Assembly (NCBI RefSeq): GCF_042663225.1
Contig: NZ_JBHTAA010000005.1
Location: 1,488,001-1,552,000 of the forward strand
DNA length: 64,000 nt
Direction: 5' to 3'
Origin: Haloferax namakaokahaiae
GTDB taxonomy: Archaea; Halobacteriota; Halobacteria; Halobacteriales; Haloferacaceae
Below, in pieces: positions 17,051 to 26,535 of the stretch. The notes below the pieces were generated by a model that saw only the letters and a program-made list of their open reading frames with translations, had not been told where the DNA came from and did no database searches. Numbering within the stretch: position 1 is the stretch's first letter; each line of letters starts with the position of its first letter. Made by a program: the position numbers and the translations under genes.

Positions 17051-18076
17051 TTAGGCTTCGTTCCGAATCTCCGCGCCCCAACTGGTGAGCAGGTGCGTGA
17101 GGTGCAGTCGGTCGTCGATGCCCGTCACGAGGTCCAAATCGACCGAGCCGGCGATTTTGTGGAGGCGTGGGAGTTCGCCGGGACCGAACTTCTCGGGCGT
17201 GGCGTCCGCGACACGAAGGATATCTTGGAGGAGTTCCTGCCCCTCGTATCCCTCGTCGTCGAGGAGCGTGGTGATGGTCTTTCGGGCGTCGCGGATGTCG
17301 CCGTCGCGGGCCTGAATGAGGAGCGTCTTGAGTTCGTCGTCGAACCCGACCTCGCCGAGGGCGGCGTGGACCGACGACATGGTAATCTCGTCGGCCTCGT
17401 TCGCGGTGCGCTGGGCCGAGAGGACGGCCTTGCGGACGTTCCCCTCGGAGGCATCGGTGAGAAATTGGAGACCGCCGGCGTCGTATTCGACGCCCTCGGC
17501 GTCGAGGATGTCGGCGAGGAGCGCTTCGAGTGAGTCGTCGTCCGGCGCGGGCATCGGAACGGGGAAACAGCGCGAGCGAATCGGCGGGATGAGTTTCGAG
17601 GGTTGACGCGTGGCGATGACGAACTGCGTCGTTCGGTGGTGCTGTTCCATCACGCGGCGAAGCGCCTGCTGGAAGTCCTCGCGGATGGCTTCGGCGTTGT
17701 CGAGGACGATAGTCTTGTACGTCCCCGACATCGGGGCGTAACTCGCCGACTCCTTGAGCACGCGATTTATCATGTCGCGTTTGGCCATTCGACTCCGGCC
17801 GTCGAGGAACTGCTCGAATCGCGGGTCGCTGCGAATCTGCTTTTTCGTCCGATTGAAGAAGTCGGCGACGTTGAGTTCGATGAGGTCGTTCTCGGGGTCG
17901 TCGTGCGCCTCGTGGGCGAGGGCGCGAACGGCGGCGGTCTTGCCGACACCGGGCGGTCCCTGCACCACGAGGTTCATGGGTTCATCGACGGCGCGGCGGA
18001 GACGCTCGCGTGCCTCCGGCTGTGGGAGGTCTTCGAGCGTCGGTGCGTGCGTCTCGGTCCACAGCGGCGCGTCCAT
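17051..18076 (-). CDS. rfcC: Replication factor C small subunit (second type)
   Basis: 341-aa AAA+ clamp-loader subunit. Walker A is GPPGVGKTAAV (residues ~40-50), and the SRC arginine-finger motif is in PPIRSRCFPVPM. Walker B reads VLDNAEAI where most small subunits have LDEAD, so the catalytic Glu is replaced and this subunit may bind but poorly hydrolyse ATP. The C-terminal collar domain (QARDGDIRDARKTITTLLDD) is present. Haloarchaea encode two small subunits and a large one; this is the more divergent small type (inference). Confidence 0.9.
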   Translation of the reverse strand: MDAPLWTETHAPTLEDLPQPEARERLRRAVDEPMNLVVQGPPGVGKTAAVRALAHEAHDDPENDLIELNVADFFNRTKKQIRSDPRFEQFLDGRSRMAKRDMINRVLKESASYAPMSGTYKTIVLDNAEAIREDFQQALRRVMEQHHRTTQFVIATRQPSKLIPPIRSRCFPVPMPAPDDDSLEALLADILDAEGVEYDAGGLQFLTDASEGNVRKAVLSAQRTANEADEITMSSVHAALGEVGFDDELKTLLIQARDGDIRDARKTITTLLDDEGYEGQELLQDILRVADATPEKFGPGELPRLHKIAGSVDLDLVTGIDDRLHLTHLLTSWGAEIRNEA

Positions 18077-18199
18077 TGGACTGCGGTAACAGACGGGTGG
18101 GTAAGAATCGGTCGGTCCGGCGTCCCACTGCGGGTTCAGAGCACGTCGCAGTCGCGCAGATTCGACGCACGTTTACCGCCGCCGCCACGAGTATCGCCC

Positions 18200-19132
18200 A
18201 TGTCTATGCGCGCGACCTTCCTCGGAACCGGCGGGGCGGTTCCCACAACGGTGCGTGCGCCGAGCGCGGTACTGGTCAACCGCGACGGCGAGCGCCTCCT
18301 GTTCGATTGCGGGGAGGGCACCCAACGCCAGATGATGCGCTACGGGACCGGCTTCGGTATCTCGCATCTCTTCGTCACCCACCTCCACGGTGACCACATC
18401 CTCGGTATTCCCGGTCTCATTCAGACGCTCGACTTCAACGAGCGCGACGACCCGCTGGCCATCCACGGCCCGCCGGGAAGCAAGCGTCACCTCGAAGAAC
18501 TCGTCCGCGCCGGTGGGTACCAGCCCAGTTTCCACGTCTCGGTCCACGAGACCCGCCCCGGCAACGTCGCGTATCGGGGCGACGACTACGAGGTCCGAGC
18601 ATTCGAGACCGAACACCGGACCTCCTCGGTGGGTTACGCCTTGGTCGAAGACGACCGACCCGGCCGGTTCAACCGCGAACGCGCCGAAGAACTCGGCGTC
18701 CCGGTCGGACCCGAGTTCAGCAAACTCCACGACGGCGAGTCGGTCGAACTCGAAGACGGAACCGTCGTCGAACCCGAACAGGTCGTCGGCGACCCCCGAC
18801 CCGGCCGCAAACTCGTCTACACCGGCGATACGCGACCGCTGGATTCGACCGCCGAAATCGCCGAGAGTGCCGACCTATTGATTCACGATGCGACGTTCAC
18901 CGACGACGAGTCGGGACGGGCGGCCAAGACCGGTCACGCGACTGCCCGCGAGGCAGCGCGTGTCGCCCGCGACGCGGGTGTTCGAAAACTCGCGCTCACC
19001 CACATCTCGGCGCGCTACGCGGCCCATCCGGACCCGCTCTTGGCGCAAGCGAGCGACGTCTTCGACGGTGACGTGTTCGTCGCCGAAGACGGGCAGACGG
19101 TCGAAATTCCGTTTTCGGACGCCGACGACTGA
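18200..19132 (+). CDS. rnz: Ribonuclease Z
   Basis: 310-aa metallo-beta-lactamase-fold endonuclease that cleaves the 3' trailer of tRNA precursors. The N-terminus is MRATFLGTGGAVPTTVRAPS, the zinc motif is FVTHLHGDHILGIPGL, and further ligands are in FETEHRTSSVGY, VYTGDTRP and LTHISARY. ATG 18200 is chosen because the in-frame sequence upstream (from 17603) overlaps rfcC on the other strand. It is divergent from rfcC. Confidence 0.95.
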   Translation: MSMRATFLGTGGAVPTTVRAPSAVLVNRDGERLLFDCGEGTQRQMMRYGTGFGISHLFVTHLHGDHILGIPGLIQTLDFNERDDPLAIHGPPGSKRHLEELVRAGGYQPSFHVSVHETRPGNVAYRGDDYEVRAFETEHRTSSVGYALVEDDRPGRFNRERAEELGVPVGPEFSKLHDGESVELEDGTVVEPEQVVGDPRPGRKLVYTGDTRPLDSTAEIAESADLLIHDATFTDDESGRAAKTGHATAREAARVARDAGVRKLALTHISARYAAHPDPLLAQASDVFDGDVFVAEDGQTVEIPFSDADD

Positions 19133-19180
19133 CCCCGAATCGGAGGCACGCTTTTCTCGCTCGTCGGGGAATCGACACCC

Positions 19181-20056
19181 ATGCCGACGAACGCCTTCCA
19201 CATCGTCGATGTGTTTGCGACGGCCAAGTACGCCGGAAACCAACTCGCCGTGTTCGAGGACGCCCAGTCGCTCTCGGACGACGAGCAGGCCGCACTCGCC
19301 GTCGAGATGAATTATTCAGAGACGACGTTCGTCGAGGGCGGCGACAGCGAATCAGGATACGACGTTCGAATCTACACGCCAGCGACCGAAATCCCGTTCG
19401 CCGGCCACCCGACGCTCGGGACCGCCGCAGTCCTCCGCGAGCACTACGACGCGGGCGACGAGATTACGCTGAACCTCGGTGTCGGCCCCATCTCGGTCAC
19501 GGTTCGCGGGTCGGGCGACGACGAGACGTACTGGATGAAACAGAACGAACCCGAGTTCGGCGAGACGCTGGAACACGACCGACTCGCAGACGTGCTCTCG
19601 CTGGACGAGTCGGACGTGGACACAGAGTGGCCCGTACAGGTCGTCTCGACCGGGCTTCCGGCGGTGATGGTACCGCTCCGCGACCGAGACGCCCTTGGAC
19701 GAAGCGAAGTGAACCCCATCGCCTATCGAGAACTGCTGGACGAGACGGACGTGGAGAACCTCCTCTTGTTCTGTCCCGACCCGCGCGACGAGGCGCACGA
19801 TTTCGCGGCGCGTATGTACTGCATGGGCTACGGCATCCCCGAAGACCCGGCGACGGGGAGCGCAAACGGCTGTCTCGCGGGCTATCTCGCCCGCCACGAG
19901 TACTTCGGCGACGGCGAGGTCGAAGCAGTGGTCGAACAGGGCTACGAGATGGGCCGGCCGTCGCTCCTCCATCTCGAATCGGAGGCGACCGACGACGGTA
20001 TCGACATCCACGTCGGTGGGCGCGTCGAGTTCGTCGCAGAAGGGAATCTCGTCTGA
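19181..20056 (+). CDS. PhzF family isomerase/epimerase-like protein
   Basis: 291 aa of the diaminopimelate-epimerase fold. Family signatures are DVFATAKYAGNQLAVF at the N-terminus, MNYSETTFV with the catalytic Glu, PFAGHPTLGTA, and GIPEDPATGSANGCLAGYL. Substrate is unknown; members act in diverse pathways. It follows rnz by 48 bp on the same strand. Confidence 0.9.
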   Translation: MPTNAFHIVDVFATAKYAGNQLAVFEDAQSLSDDEQAALAVEMNYSETTFVEGGDSESGYDVRIYTPATEIPFAGHPTLGTAAVLREHYDAGDEITLNLGVGPISVTVRGSGDDETYWMKQNEPEFGETLEHDRLADVLSLDESDVDTEWPVQVVSTGLPAVMVPLRDRDALGRSEVNPIAYRELLDETDVENLLLFCPDPRDEAHDFAARMYCMGYGIPEDPATGSANGCLAGYLARHEYFGDGEVEAVVEQGYEMGRPSLLHLESEATDDGIDIHVGGRVEFVAEGNLV

Positions 20057-20093
20057 GGCGACGTGCGAGTAGGCTCGGGGCGGCGACGACGGC

Positions 20094-20438
20094 CTAGTCG
20101 CGGTGATCGTCGCAGACGGGAACACGGCCCTCGTCGAGCAAGACGACGGGGACGCCGAGGACGACCCACTCGCGGACGTAGTGTCGAATCCGCGTCGCGG
20201 GCGCGGCGCACTCGACGCATTCGGCCTCAGTGTCGGATGGAACCGATTCGAGAATTCGCGTTCGTGGGCCGACTGCCATTCGTGTGTAGGCCGGTTGTTT
20301 CAGAAGGAGTACGACCAGTCCAGCGGCGACCACGAGACTCACCAGTGGGAGGACGATTCGACCCGCACCCGACCGAACGAGTGCGCCGAACAGTACCAAG
20401 AGGGCGACCACGGCGGCGAGTTCACGGGTGAATCGCAT
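20094..20438 (-). CDS. Small membrane protein with C-terminal Cys-rich domain
   Basis: 114 aa. Two hydrophobic helices (~7-22 and ~27-46), then a soluble tail with CVECAAPATRIRHY and VPVCDDH that could bind zinc. Its ATG overlaps the TGA of the SPFH gene upstream (bases 20436-20440), so the two are translationally coupled and probably work together at the membrane. Confidence 0.8.
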   Translation of the reverse strand: MRFTRELAAVVALLVLFGALVRSGAGRIVLPLVSLVVAAGLVVLLLKQPAYTRMAVGPRTRILESVPSDTEAECVECAAPATRIRHYVREWVVLGVPVVLLDEGRVPVCDDHRD

Positions 20439-21376
20439 CAGGCGGAACTGTTGCTCGAACTGCCTTGCGAGGACGACTCCTGTCCGCTCGAATCGTCGTC
20501 GAGCGAGCGGACGAACTGCGGATAGCCGCCGTCGCCGACCGGGATGTACACGGTGTCGGTCTCGTCCAGTTTCTCGATGTACTTCTGGGCGAGCACCTCG
20601 TCGGAGAGTGACTCGGCGAGGATTCGGTTCGCGTCCGCTTCACCCTGTGCCTCGATGCGTTTGCGCTCGGCTTCGAGTTCTTCGACGGCGAGTTCGTCTT
20701 GTTTCTGTTGGCGGCGCTGTTCGGTGATTTCCTTCTGTTCGACCGCTTGGGCGTACTCCGAGGGGAGTTCGACGTTTCGAATCTGGACGGCTTCGAGGAT
20801 GATGCCGTCTTTGGCGAACTCCTCGCCGAGTTCCTTCTCGGCGGCGTCTTTCAGTTTCGTCTGACCCTCGCCAGTGTAGATTTCGGTGACCGGGAGTCGG
20901 CCCGCTTCGGTTCGGAGGACAGAGCGAATCGAGGGGCGAATCAGGCGCTCTTCTGCGGTTCCGAGCGTCCGGTAGTTCTGGTAGAACGACACCGCTTTCG
21001 CGGCGTCGATGCGGTAGCGGACGGTCACGTCGATGTCGGTTCGCAGACCGTCTTGGGTGAGGACCGTGATGGCGTCGTCACCCTGTTGGTTGCCCTCGCC
21101 GGCTTTCGAGGACATCGTGTAGGATTGCGGGCGAACCGACATGGAGACGGTCGATTGGGAGACGGGGTTGACGACGTGCGCACCGGGTTCGAAGACGGTT
21201 CCGGTGGTCGCACCCCACTTCTTTACGACCTTGACGTTTCCTTCTTCGACGGGTTCCCACGCGAGTAATCCGGCGACGGGAGAGGCGATTAGGAGGAGGG
21301 CGAGACAGCCAATGAGGACCATCCGCGTCAACGACCGAGGCGTCGTCGAGGGCGGGGAGGGAATATCAGAACTCAT
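20438..21376 (-). CDS. SPFH/prohibitin family membrane protein
   Basis: 312 aa. One N-terminal membrane helix (~18-38), the SPFH/band-7 domain (~42-215: VEEGNVKVVKKWG, VLTQDGLRTDIDVTVRYRID), and a long charged coiled coil (QKEITEQRRQQKQDELAVEE). A Ser-rich tail follows. Such proteins form large membrane-scaffold rings. The gene is coupled by ATGA overlap to the small Cys-containing membrane protein downstream. It starts 113 bp from the divergent DUF460 gene. Confidence 0.9.
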   Translation of the reverse strand: MSSDIPSPPSTTPRSLTRMVLIGCLALLLIASPVAGLLAWEPVEEGNVKVVKKWGATTGTVFEPGAHVVNPVSQSTVSMSVRPQSYTMSSKAGEGNQQGDDAITVLTQDGLRTDIDVTVRYRIDAAKAVSFYQNYRTLGTAEERLIRPSIRSVLRTEAGRLPVTEIYTGEGQTKLKDAAEKELGEEFAKDGIILEAVQIRNVELPSEYAQAVEQKEITEQRRQQKQDELAVEELEAERKRIEAQGEADANRILAESLSDEVLAQKYIEKLDETDTVYIPVGDGGYPQFVRSLDDDSSGQESSSQGSSSNSSA

Positions 21377-21458
21377 CGTGTCCGATTTTTCAGCATTCCA
21401 ATTAGTTCCACCGACCGACAACTCGCCGCACCGAGGAGAGTTCCACCCCGGCGTGGAG

Positions 21459-21465
21459 TATATAT
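21459..21465 (+). promoter_or_regulatory. TATA box of the DUF460 gene
   Basis: TATATAT centred 27 bp upstream of GTG 21489. This spacing puts the transcription start at the GTG itself and decides the start codon: a leaderless mRNA. Confidence 0.6.
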
Positions 21466-21488
21466 CCGGTGCGAACCTAGTCGCCTTC

Positions 21489-23477
21489 GTGAACGACCGG
21501 ACGAGCGCGCTCGACTCGGTCGTCTTCGGCATCGACATCCAAAGCGGCGACATCCGTGGCGACGCACCGTCGTACGCGCTCGTCGTCGTGGACAGTCGGG
21601 CCGACGAGGTAACGGTCGAGCGAGACGTGGTCTCTTTCCGAAAGTTGCGTCGCCTCATCGAGCGAGACGAACCCGCGCTCATTGCGACGGACAACATGTA
21701 CGAACTGGCGACCGACAAGGACGACCTGGTTCGATTCTTACGGTGGCTTCCCCACGAATCGCGGTTGGTGCAGGTCACGGGTGCAGAGCGGCCGGAACCC
21801 CTCTCGCGGGTGGCCGCCCGCCACGGCGTCCCGTACGGCAAAGAGCCGATGAAGGAGGCCGAGGCGGCCGCGCGTCTCGCACTCGCCAACGTCGGATACG
21901 AAGTGGCAGCCTTCGAGAACACGACCACCGTCAAAGTCTCTCGCGGGCGCTCGACCGGCAAAGGTGGCTGGAGCCAAGACCGCTACACGCGCCGGATTCA
22001 CGGCTCTGTCAAGCGCCAATCCCGAAAAGTGGAATCCGCGCTCAAAGAGGCCGGACTGGACTACGAGCGCGACGTCACCGAGAAGTACGGCGGCTACTCG
22101 AACGCCATCTTCACCGTCGAGGCCCGCCCGCAGGACATCCCCGTTTCGAGTAGGCGCTCCGGCGACACCCGCATCGAAATCGAGCGCGAGCGCCGCGACG
22201 GCATCGACTTCGAACCGCTCGTCAAACGCCGTGACCGCGTCATCGTCGGCATCGACCCCGGGACGACCACCGGCGTCGCAGTCGTCGGATTGGATGGTCG
22301 CGTCCTCGACGTGCACTCCACTCGCACCGCCGACACCCCGGCGATTATCGAATGGCTCATCGAACGCGGCCGGCCGACGCTCGTCGCCGCCGACGTGTAT
22401 CCCATGCCCGAGACGGTCGAGAAGTTCAGACGGAGTTTCGACGCCGTCGGCTGGAACCCGCCGAGCGATATCGCGGTCGATGAAAAACTCCATCGCACCC
22501 GCGAGGCGGCCTACGAGAACGACCACGAGCGCGACGCTCTCGCCGCGGCACTGTTCGCGTTCGACGCTCACGAGGACCAGTTCGAGCGAATCTCTCGAAA
22601 GGTCCCCGCCGAAATCGACCGCGAGGAGGTCATCGCCCGCGTCATCTCCAGCGAGGAGTCCGTCGAAGCCGTCTTGCGAACGATGCAATCGGACGACGAC
22701 GGGGGCGACGACGGCGGGAACGAGGAAGCCCACGAACAACCCGAACTATCGCCCGAAGAGCGCGAGATTCGGGAGTTGAAGACCCGCGTCGAGCGCCTCG
22801 AATCCCACATCGACGAACTCACCGACGAACTCGACGCGAAAGAAGAGACCATCGAGGAGTACAAGACGGAACTCTCGGACGCCCGCCGGAAAGAGCGCCA
22901 AGAGGCACGCGAGCGCCGCGAAGTCAACCGCCTCGAACGCGACAACGGCCGGTTAGAGCGGGAGGTGGAGTCCTTGGAGGAACGGAACGAAGCCCTCTCC
23001 GAAAAGCTCGAACGCCTGAAGTCGCTCTGGAAACTCGACCACTCGAACTTTGCGGACGTAAATACGGAGAAGAACCTCGTGCCCGTCAAAATCGTCGAGC
23101 AGTTCACGAAAGCCGCGCTGGACGAGACAGTCGAACAGTACGGCATCTCGGCGGGCGACGTGGTGTACTTCCGCGACGCGAGCGGGGCGGGGCGGGCGAC
23201 TGCGGAGCGACTGGCCGAGTTCGAACCCCGCGTCGTCCTCCGAACCGGGAACCTCTCGGACGTTGCCGAGGAGATTCTCTTCGAAGCGAGCATCCCGGTT
23301 TCGCCTGCGGATGGAATGACGATTCAGGAGATAGACGAGTTGGCGATTGCCCGCGAAAAGGAAGTCGAATCGGCGATTGCCGACTGGGAGGAGCGCGCGG
23401 CCGAGCGCCAGAAAGAACAGCAGAAGTCGATGGTGGACCAGATTATCTCGGAGCATCGCGCCGAGAACCGACGATAG
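21489..23477 (+). CDS. DUF460 domain protein (RNase H-like fold, coiled coil)
   Basis: 662 aa, archaea-specific. An N-terminal RNase H-like domain (VVFGIDIQSGDIRGDAPSYA) is followed by a second one (~250-370: RVIVGIDPGTTTGVAVV, DVYPMPETVEKF, NDHERDALAAALFAF). Then comes a long Glu/Arg coiled coil (~425-515) and a C-terminal domain. Acidic residues of the nuclease-like folds are visible, but activity is unproven. The GTG start is chosen from the TATA box just upstream; the frame is open further upstream, but that part overlaps the SPFH gene on the other strand. Confidence 0.85.
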   Translation: MNDRTSALDSVVFGIDIQSGDIRGDAPSYALVVVDSRADEVTVERDVVSFRKLRRLIERDEPALIATDNMYELATDKDDLVRFLRWLPHESRLVQVTGAERPEPLSRVAARHGVPYGKEPMKEAEAAARLALANVGYEVAAFENTTTVKVSRGRSTGKGGWSQDRYTRRIHGSVKRQSRKVESALKEAGLDYERDVTEKYGGYSNAIFTVEARPQDIPVSSRRSGDTRIEIERERRDGIDFEPLVKRRDRVIVGIDPGTTTGVAVVGLDGRVLDVHSTRTADTPAIIEWLIERGRPTLVAADVYPMPETVEKFRRSFDAVGWNPPSDIAVDEKLHRTREAAYENDHERDALAAALFAFDAHEDQFERISRKVPAEIDREEVIARVISSEESVEAVLRTMQSDDDGGDDGGNEEAHEQPELSPEEREIRELKTRVERLESHIDELTDELDAKEETIEEYKTELSDARRKERQEARERREVNRLERDNGRLEREVESLEERNEALSEKLERLKSLWKLDHSNFADVNTEKNLVPVKIVEQFTKAALDETVEQYGISAGDVVYFRDASGAGRATAERLAEFEPRVVLRTGNLSDVAEEILFEASIPVSPADGMTIQEIDELAIAREKEVESAIADWEERAAERQKEQQKSMVDQIISEHRAENRR

Positions 23478-23501
23478 TTCCCCGATTCTAACTGCCAATC
23501 C

Positions 23502-23813
23502 CTATTCTGCGGCCGCCTCGTTGCCCGTCAACCCACCGACGACGAAGTAGAGCGCCGCCCCGAGCAGCGGAATGAAGAACGCAACCGCGACCCAGAGCGT
23601 CGCGTTTCGCTCTTTGAACGTCGCATCGCGGTGAACCCGGTAGGGGAGGTAGACGTGGAAGACGAGGAAGTACACCCCGAAGCCGATGAGGTAGGGCACG
23701 TACGCCCCGCCGTTTACCGAGGCCCACATGGCGACGAGCAGGGCGAAGACGACCAGCATGAGCGCCGCGAAGATGAAAATCGGCGCACGCGTCGTGGTTC
23801 CAGAGTCCGACAT
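23502..23813 (-). CDS. Small three-helix membrane protein
   Basis: 103 aa with hydrophobic segments ~12-32, ~37-55 and ~74-93. The central loop HVYLPYRVHRDATFKERNATLW is basic, and the last helix with PLLGAALYFVVGG resembles the membrane segment of phospholipase D-nuclease N-terminal (PLDc_N) domains. No catalytic part is present. It is convergent with the DUF460 gene and divergent from tyrS. Confidence 0.72.
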   Translation of the reverse strand: MSDSGTTTRAPIFIFAALMLVVFALLVAMWASVNGGAYVPYLIGFGVYFLVFHVYLPYRVHRDATFKERNATLWVAVAFFIPLLGAALYFVVGGLTGNEAAAE

Positions 23814-23899
23814 TACCCCGACTTAGACTCGAACCGTGTTGTCCGTTTCGCCACCCGCGTTCCAGAAGTCATATCCCACATCCCCGTCAGAAAGCACGT

Positions 23900-24886
23900 A
23901 TGGACGCATACGACCTGATCACTCGGAACGCCTCCGAAGTGGTCACGGAGGACGAAGTGCGCGCGCTGGCCGAGGACCCCGATGGAAAGCGAGCGTACGT
24001 GGGCTATGAGCCTTCGGGCGTCCTCCACATCGGTCACATGCTCACGGCGAACAAGCTCATCGACCTGCAGGAGGCGGGCTTCGAAATCGTCGTGCTTCTG
24101 GCGGACGTGCACGCCTACCTCAACGGCAAGGGCACGTTCGAGGAGATTCGCCAGACGGCCGACCGGATGAAAGAGCAGTTCATTGCCTACGGGCTCGACG
24201 AGAGCCAGACCGAGTTCGTCCTCGGCTCTGACTACCAGATGGACGACGATTACGTGCTCGACCTGCACGCGCTCGAACTCCAGACGACGCTCTCGCGTGC
24301 CGAGCGCGCGATGGCCGAAATCAAGAGCGGCGAGAGCGTGACCGTCGCACAGGCGGTCTACCCAATCATGCAGGCACTGGACATCGTCTACCTCGACGTG
24401 GACCTCGCCATCGGCGGCATGGAACAGCGCAAGGTGCACATGCTCGCCCGCGACACGCTGCCGAGTATCGACGAGGACGCACCGACCTGCGTGCACACCC
24501 CGCTCATCGCGGACCTCTCGACGGGTATCGGGAAGATGTCGTCGTCGTCGGGTGTCAGCCTCTCGATGGAGGACTCGCCCGAAGATATCGAGGAGAAGGT
24601 CAACGACGCCTTCTGTCCGCCGACGGCGAACCCCGAACCGACCGACGAGGGCGAGGAACGCGAGAATCCCGTGCTCCAAATCTTCGAGTACCACATCTTC
24701 CCGCGCTTCGAGCGCGTCGTGGTCGAGCGACCCGACGAGTACGGCGGCAACCTCGAATACGACGACTACGAGTCGCTCGAAGCCGACCTCGAATCGGGCG
24801 AACTCCACCCGCTCGATGCGAAGGGCGCACTCGCCGGCTACCTGGACGAACTCATCGCACCCGGCCGCGAGAAGATAAACGCCTAA
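23900..24886 (+). CDS. tyrS: Tyrosine--tRNA ligase
   Basis: 328 aa, archaeal/eukaryotic class I type. YEPSGVLHIGHMLTANKLID contains the HIGH-like motif, and GIGKMSSSSGVS is the KMSKS-like loop. The tyrosine-pocket sequence QAVYPIMQALDIVYLDVDLA is present. Length and the compact C-terminal domain fit the family. Confidence 0.95.
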   Translation: MDAYDLITRNASEVVTEDEVRALAEDPDGKRAYVGYEPSGVLHIGHMLTANKLIDLQEAGFEIVVLLADVHAYLNGKGTFEEIRQTADRMKEQFIAYGLDESQTEFVLGSDYQMDDDYVLDLHALELQTTLSRAERAMAEIKSGESVTVAQAVYPIMQALDIVYLDVDLAIGGMEQRKVHMLARDTLPSIDEDAPTCVHTPLIADLSTGIGKMSSSSGVSLSMEDSPEDIEEKVNDAFCPPTANPEPTDEGEERENPVLQIFEYHIFPRFERVVVERPDEYGGNLEYDDYESLEADLESGELHPLDAKGALAGYLDELIAPGREKINA

Positions 24887-24904
24887 GCAGGCGACTGCGC
24901 CGAC

Positions 24905-25084
24905 TCAGGCCATTCCGAACATCTTCATCACGCCCTCTGCGAGACCGCTGGCGACGAGTCCGAGTCCGGCGACGACGAGCGCGAGACCGGCGGCGACGAT
25001 GGGCGCTTGGATGGCGACGATAGCGATACCGACGAGGAGACAGGCGATTCCGGCGAGACCTTTCGTGCCGAGTTTATCGAGCAT
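24905..25084 (-). CDS. Small two-helix membrane protein
   Basis: 59 aa. MLDKLGTKGLAGIACLLVGI begins a pair of Gly/Ala-rich helices (~8-27, ~31-50), ending EGVMKMFGMA. Start ATG 25084 is chosen because upstream in-frame residues overlap the promoter of eif1A. Conserved-looking haloarchaeal micro-membrane protein; function unknown. Confidence 0.65.
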   Translation of the reverse strand: MLDKLGTKGLAGIACLLVGIAIVAIQAPIVAAGLALVVAGLGLVASGLAEGVMKMFGMA

Positions 25085-25159
25085 ATCACGAACGCGAGGC
25101 CCTGCGGCCCTAAAGCCGTCGCTCCGTGGGAGGTTCAAATGCGAACAAACGTCGGCGGG

Positions 25160-25166
25160 TTTAAAC
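25160..25166 (+). promoter_or_regulatory. TATA box of the eif1A gene
   Basis: TTTAAAC centred 27 bp upstream of ATG 25190, giving a predicted leaderless transcript. Confidence 0.5.
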
Positions 25167-25189
25167 AATACGGCGTAGAATCGTGGCGT

Positions 25190-25477
25190 ATGAGCGACGA
25201 GAACGAGCGCCGCCGAGACCTACGAATGCCGAACGACGACGAAGTGTTCGCCGTCGTGACGAACATGCTCGGTGCCAATCGTATTCGCGTCCGCTGTGCA
25301 GACGGCGTCGAGCGGACCGCGCGCATCCCCGGTCGGATGCAAAAACGCATCTGGATTCGAGAAGACGACGTTGTGCTCGTCGAACCGTGGGACTGGCAAG
25401 ACGAGAAGGCAGACGTGTCGTGGCGATACGAGAAGTCCGAAGCCGACCAACTCCGCCGCGAAGGCCACATCCAGTAA
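25190..25477 (+). CDS. eif1A: Translation initiation factor eIF1A
   Basis: 95-aa OB-fold factor that binds the small ribosomal subunit A site during initiation. Characteristic stretches: MPNDDEVFAVVTNMLGANRI, RIPGRMQKRIWIREDDVVLV and WDWQDEKADV. It heads a cluster with rio1 and a KH protein, all in small-subunit biogenesis or initiation. Confidence 0.95.
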   Translation: MSDENERRRDLRMPNDDEVFAVVTNMLGANRIRVRCADGVERTARIPGRMQKRIWIREDDVVLVEPWDWQDEKADVSWRYEKSEADQLRREGHIQ

Positions 25478-25561
25478 CGCTCGCTTCGCACTCACGTTCT
25501 CAGCTCGACCCGACACGCAGAGCCTTGCGCTTTTCATCTCGCCTCCCGTAGCCTCAGTCCA

Positions 25562-26425
25562 ATGAGTGACGAGTTCGGCTTGGTCGAACCCCAAGAAGGG
25601 GAGGCGTTCGGCGACGAGTGGGAGGAGATAGACCTCTCCGACTCGGCGGCGGACCGCATAGCGAAACGGAAGGACAGAGACTTCGACGAGTTTCGGATGC
25701 GTCTCAAGGACGCCGACCAGTTCAAAGTCGAACAGTCCGTCTTCGACGACGCGACGTTCGCGGCCATCTACAAACTCGTCCAAGACGGCTACATCAACGC
25801 GTTCGGCGGCCCGATTTCGACCGGCAAAGAGGCGAACGTCTTCGAGGCCCTCGGCGGCGACGAAGCCGACGTGGCGGTCAAAATCTACCGCATCAACGCC
25901 TCCGACTTCCGCCACATGCGCGACTACCTCGAAGGCGACCCGCGCTTCCAGAGCATCGGCCACGACAAGGGCCAAGTCGTCATGGCGTGGGTCCGAAAGG
26001 AGTACGCCAACCTCGAACGCGCCCAGCGAGCGGGGGTTCGCGTCCCGAACCCAATCGCCGTCGAGCGCAACGTGCTCGTCATGGAACTCGTCGGCCACGC
26101 CGACGACCGAGCACGACGCCTCTCAGAGGTCAACGTCGAGAACCCGCAGACCGCCTTCGAAGTCGTCCGCGAGTACATGCGTCGCCTGTATCGCGCCGGT
26201 CTCGTCCACGGCGACCTCTCCGAATACAACCTCATCATCCACGAGGGCGAACTCGTCGTCATCGACCTCGGCCAAGCAGTCACGATTCACCACCCGAACG
26301 CCGTCTCCTTCTTGGAGCGCGACTGCCGCAACGTCGCCAAATTCTTCAGCAGACAAGGTGCCGACGCCGACGCAGACCAGTTGTTCGACTTCGTGACTGC
26401 CGAGGAAGAAGCCGACGACGAGTAA
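25562..26425 (+). CDS. rio1: RIO1 family atypical protein kinase/ATPase
   Basis: 287 aa. The nucleotide loop is ISTGKEANVFEA (residues ~84-95), the Lys is in VAVKIYRI, the catalytic loop is HGDLSEYNLI, and the metal-binding Asp is in VVIDLGQAV. Rio1 acts in late maturation of the small ribosomal subunit. It lies 84 bp after eif1A and ahead of the Dim2-like KH gene, a grouping that fits ribosome assembly. Confidence 0.94.
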   Translation: MSDEFGLVEPQEGEAFGDEWEEIDLSDSAADRIAKRKDRDFDEFRMRLKDADQFKVEQSVFDDATFAAIYKLVQDGYINAFGGPISTGKEANVFEALGGDEADVAVKIYRINASDFRHMRDYLEGDPRFQSIGHDKGQVVMAWVRKEYANLERAQRAGVRVPNPIAVERNVLVMELVGHADDRARRLSEVNVENPQTAFEVVREYMRRLYRAGLVHGDLSEYNLIIHEGELVVIDLGQAVTIHHPNAVSFLERDCRNVAKFFSRQGADADADQLFDFVTAEEEADDE

Positions 26426-26535
26426 CGTCTCGAACGCTCGCTGGGTCGCACCTGCACGGCAGCGACGTATGCGAACAGGACACGTAGCGCCCCCGCGAGC
26501 GAACGCTTAAACCGTTCCACCGGGTATCGACTCCT

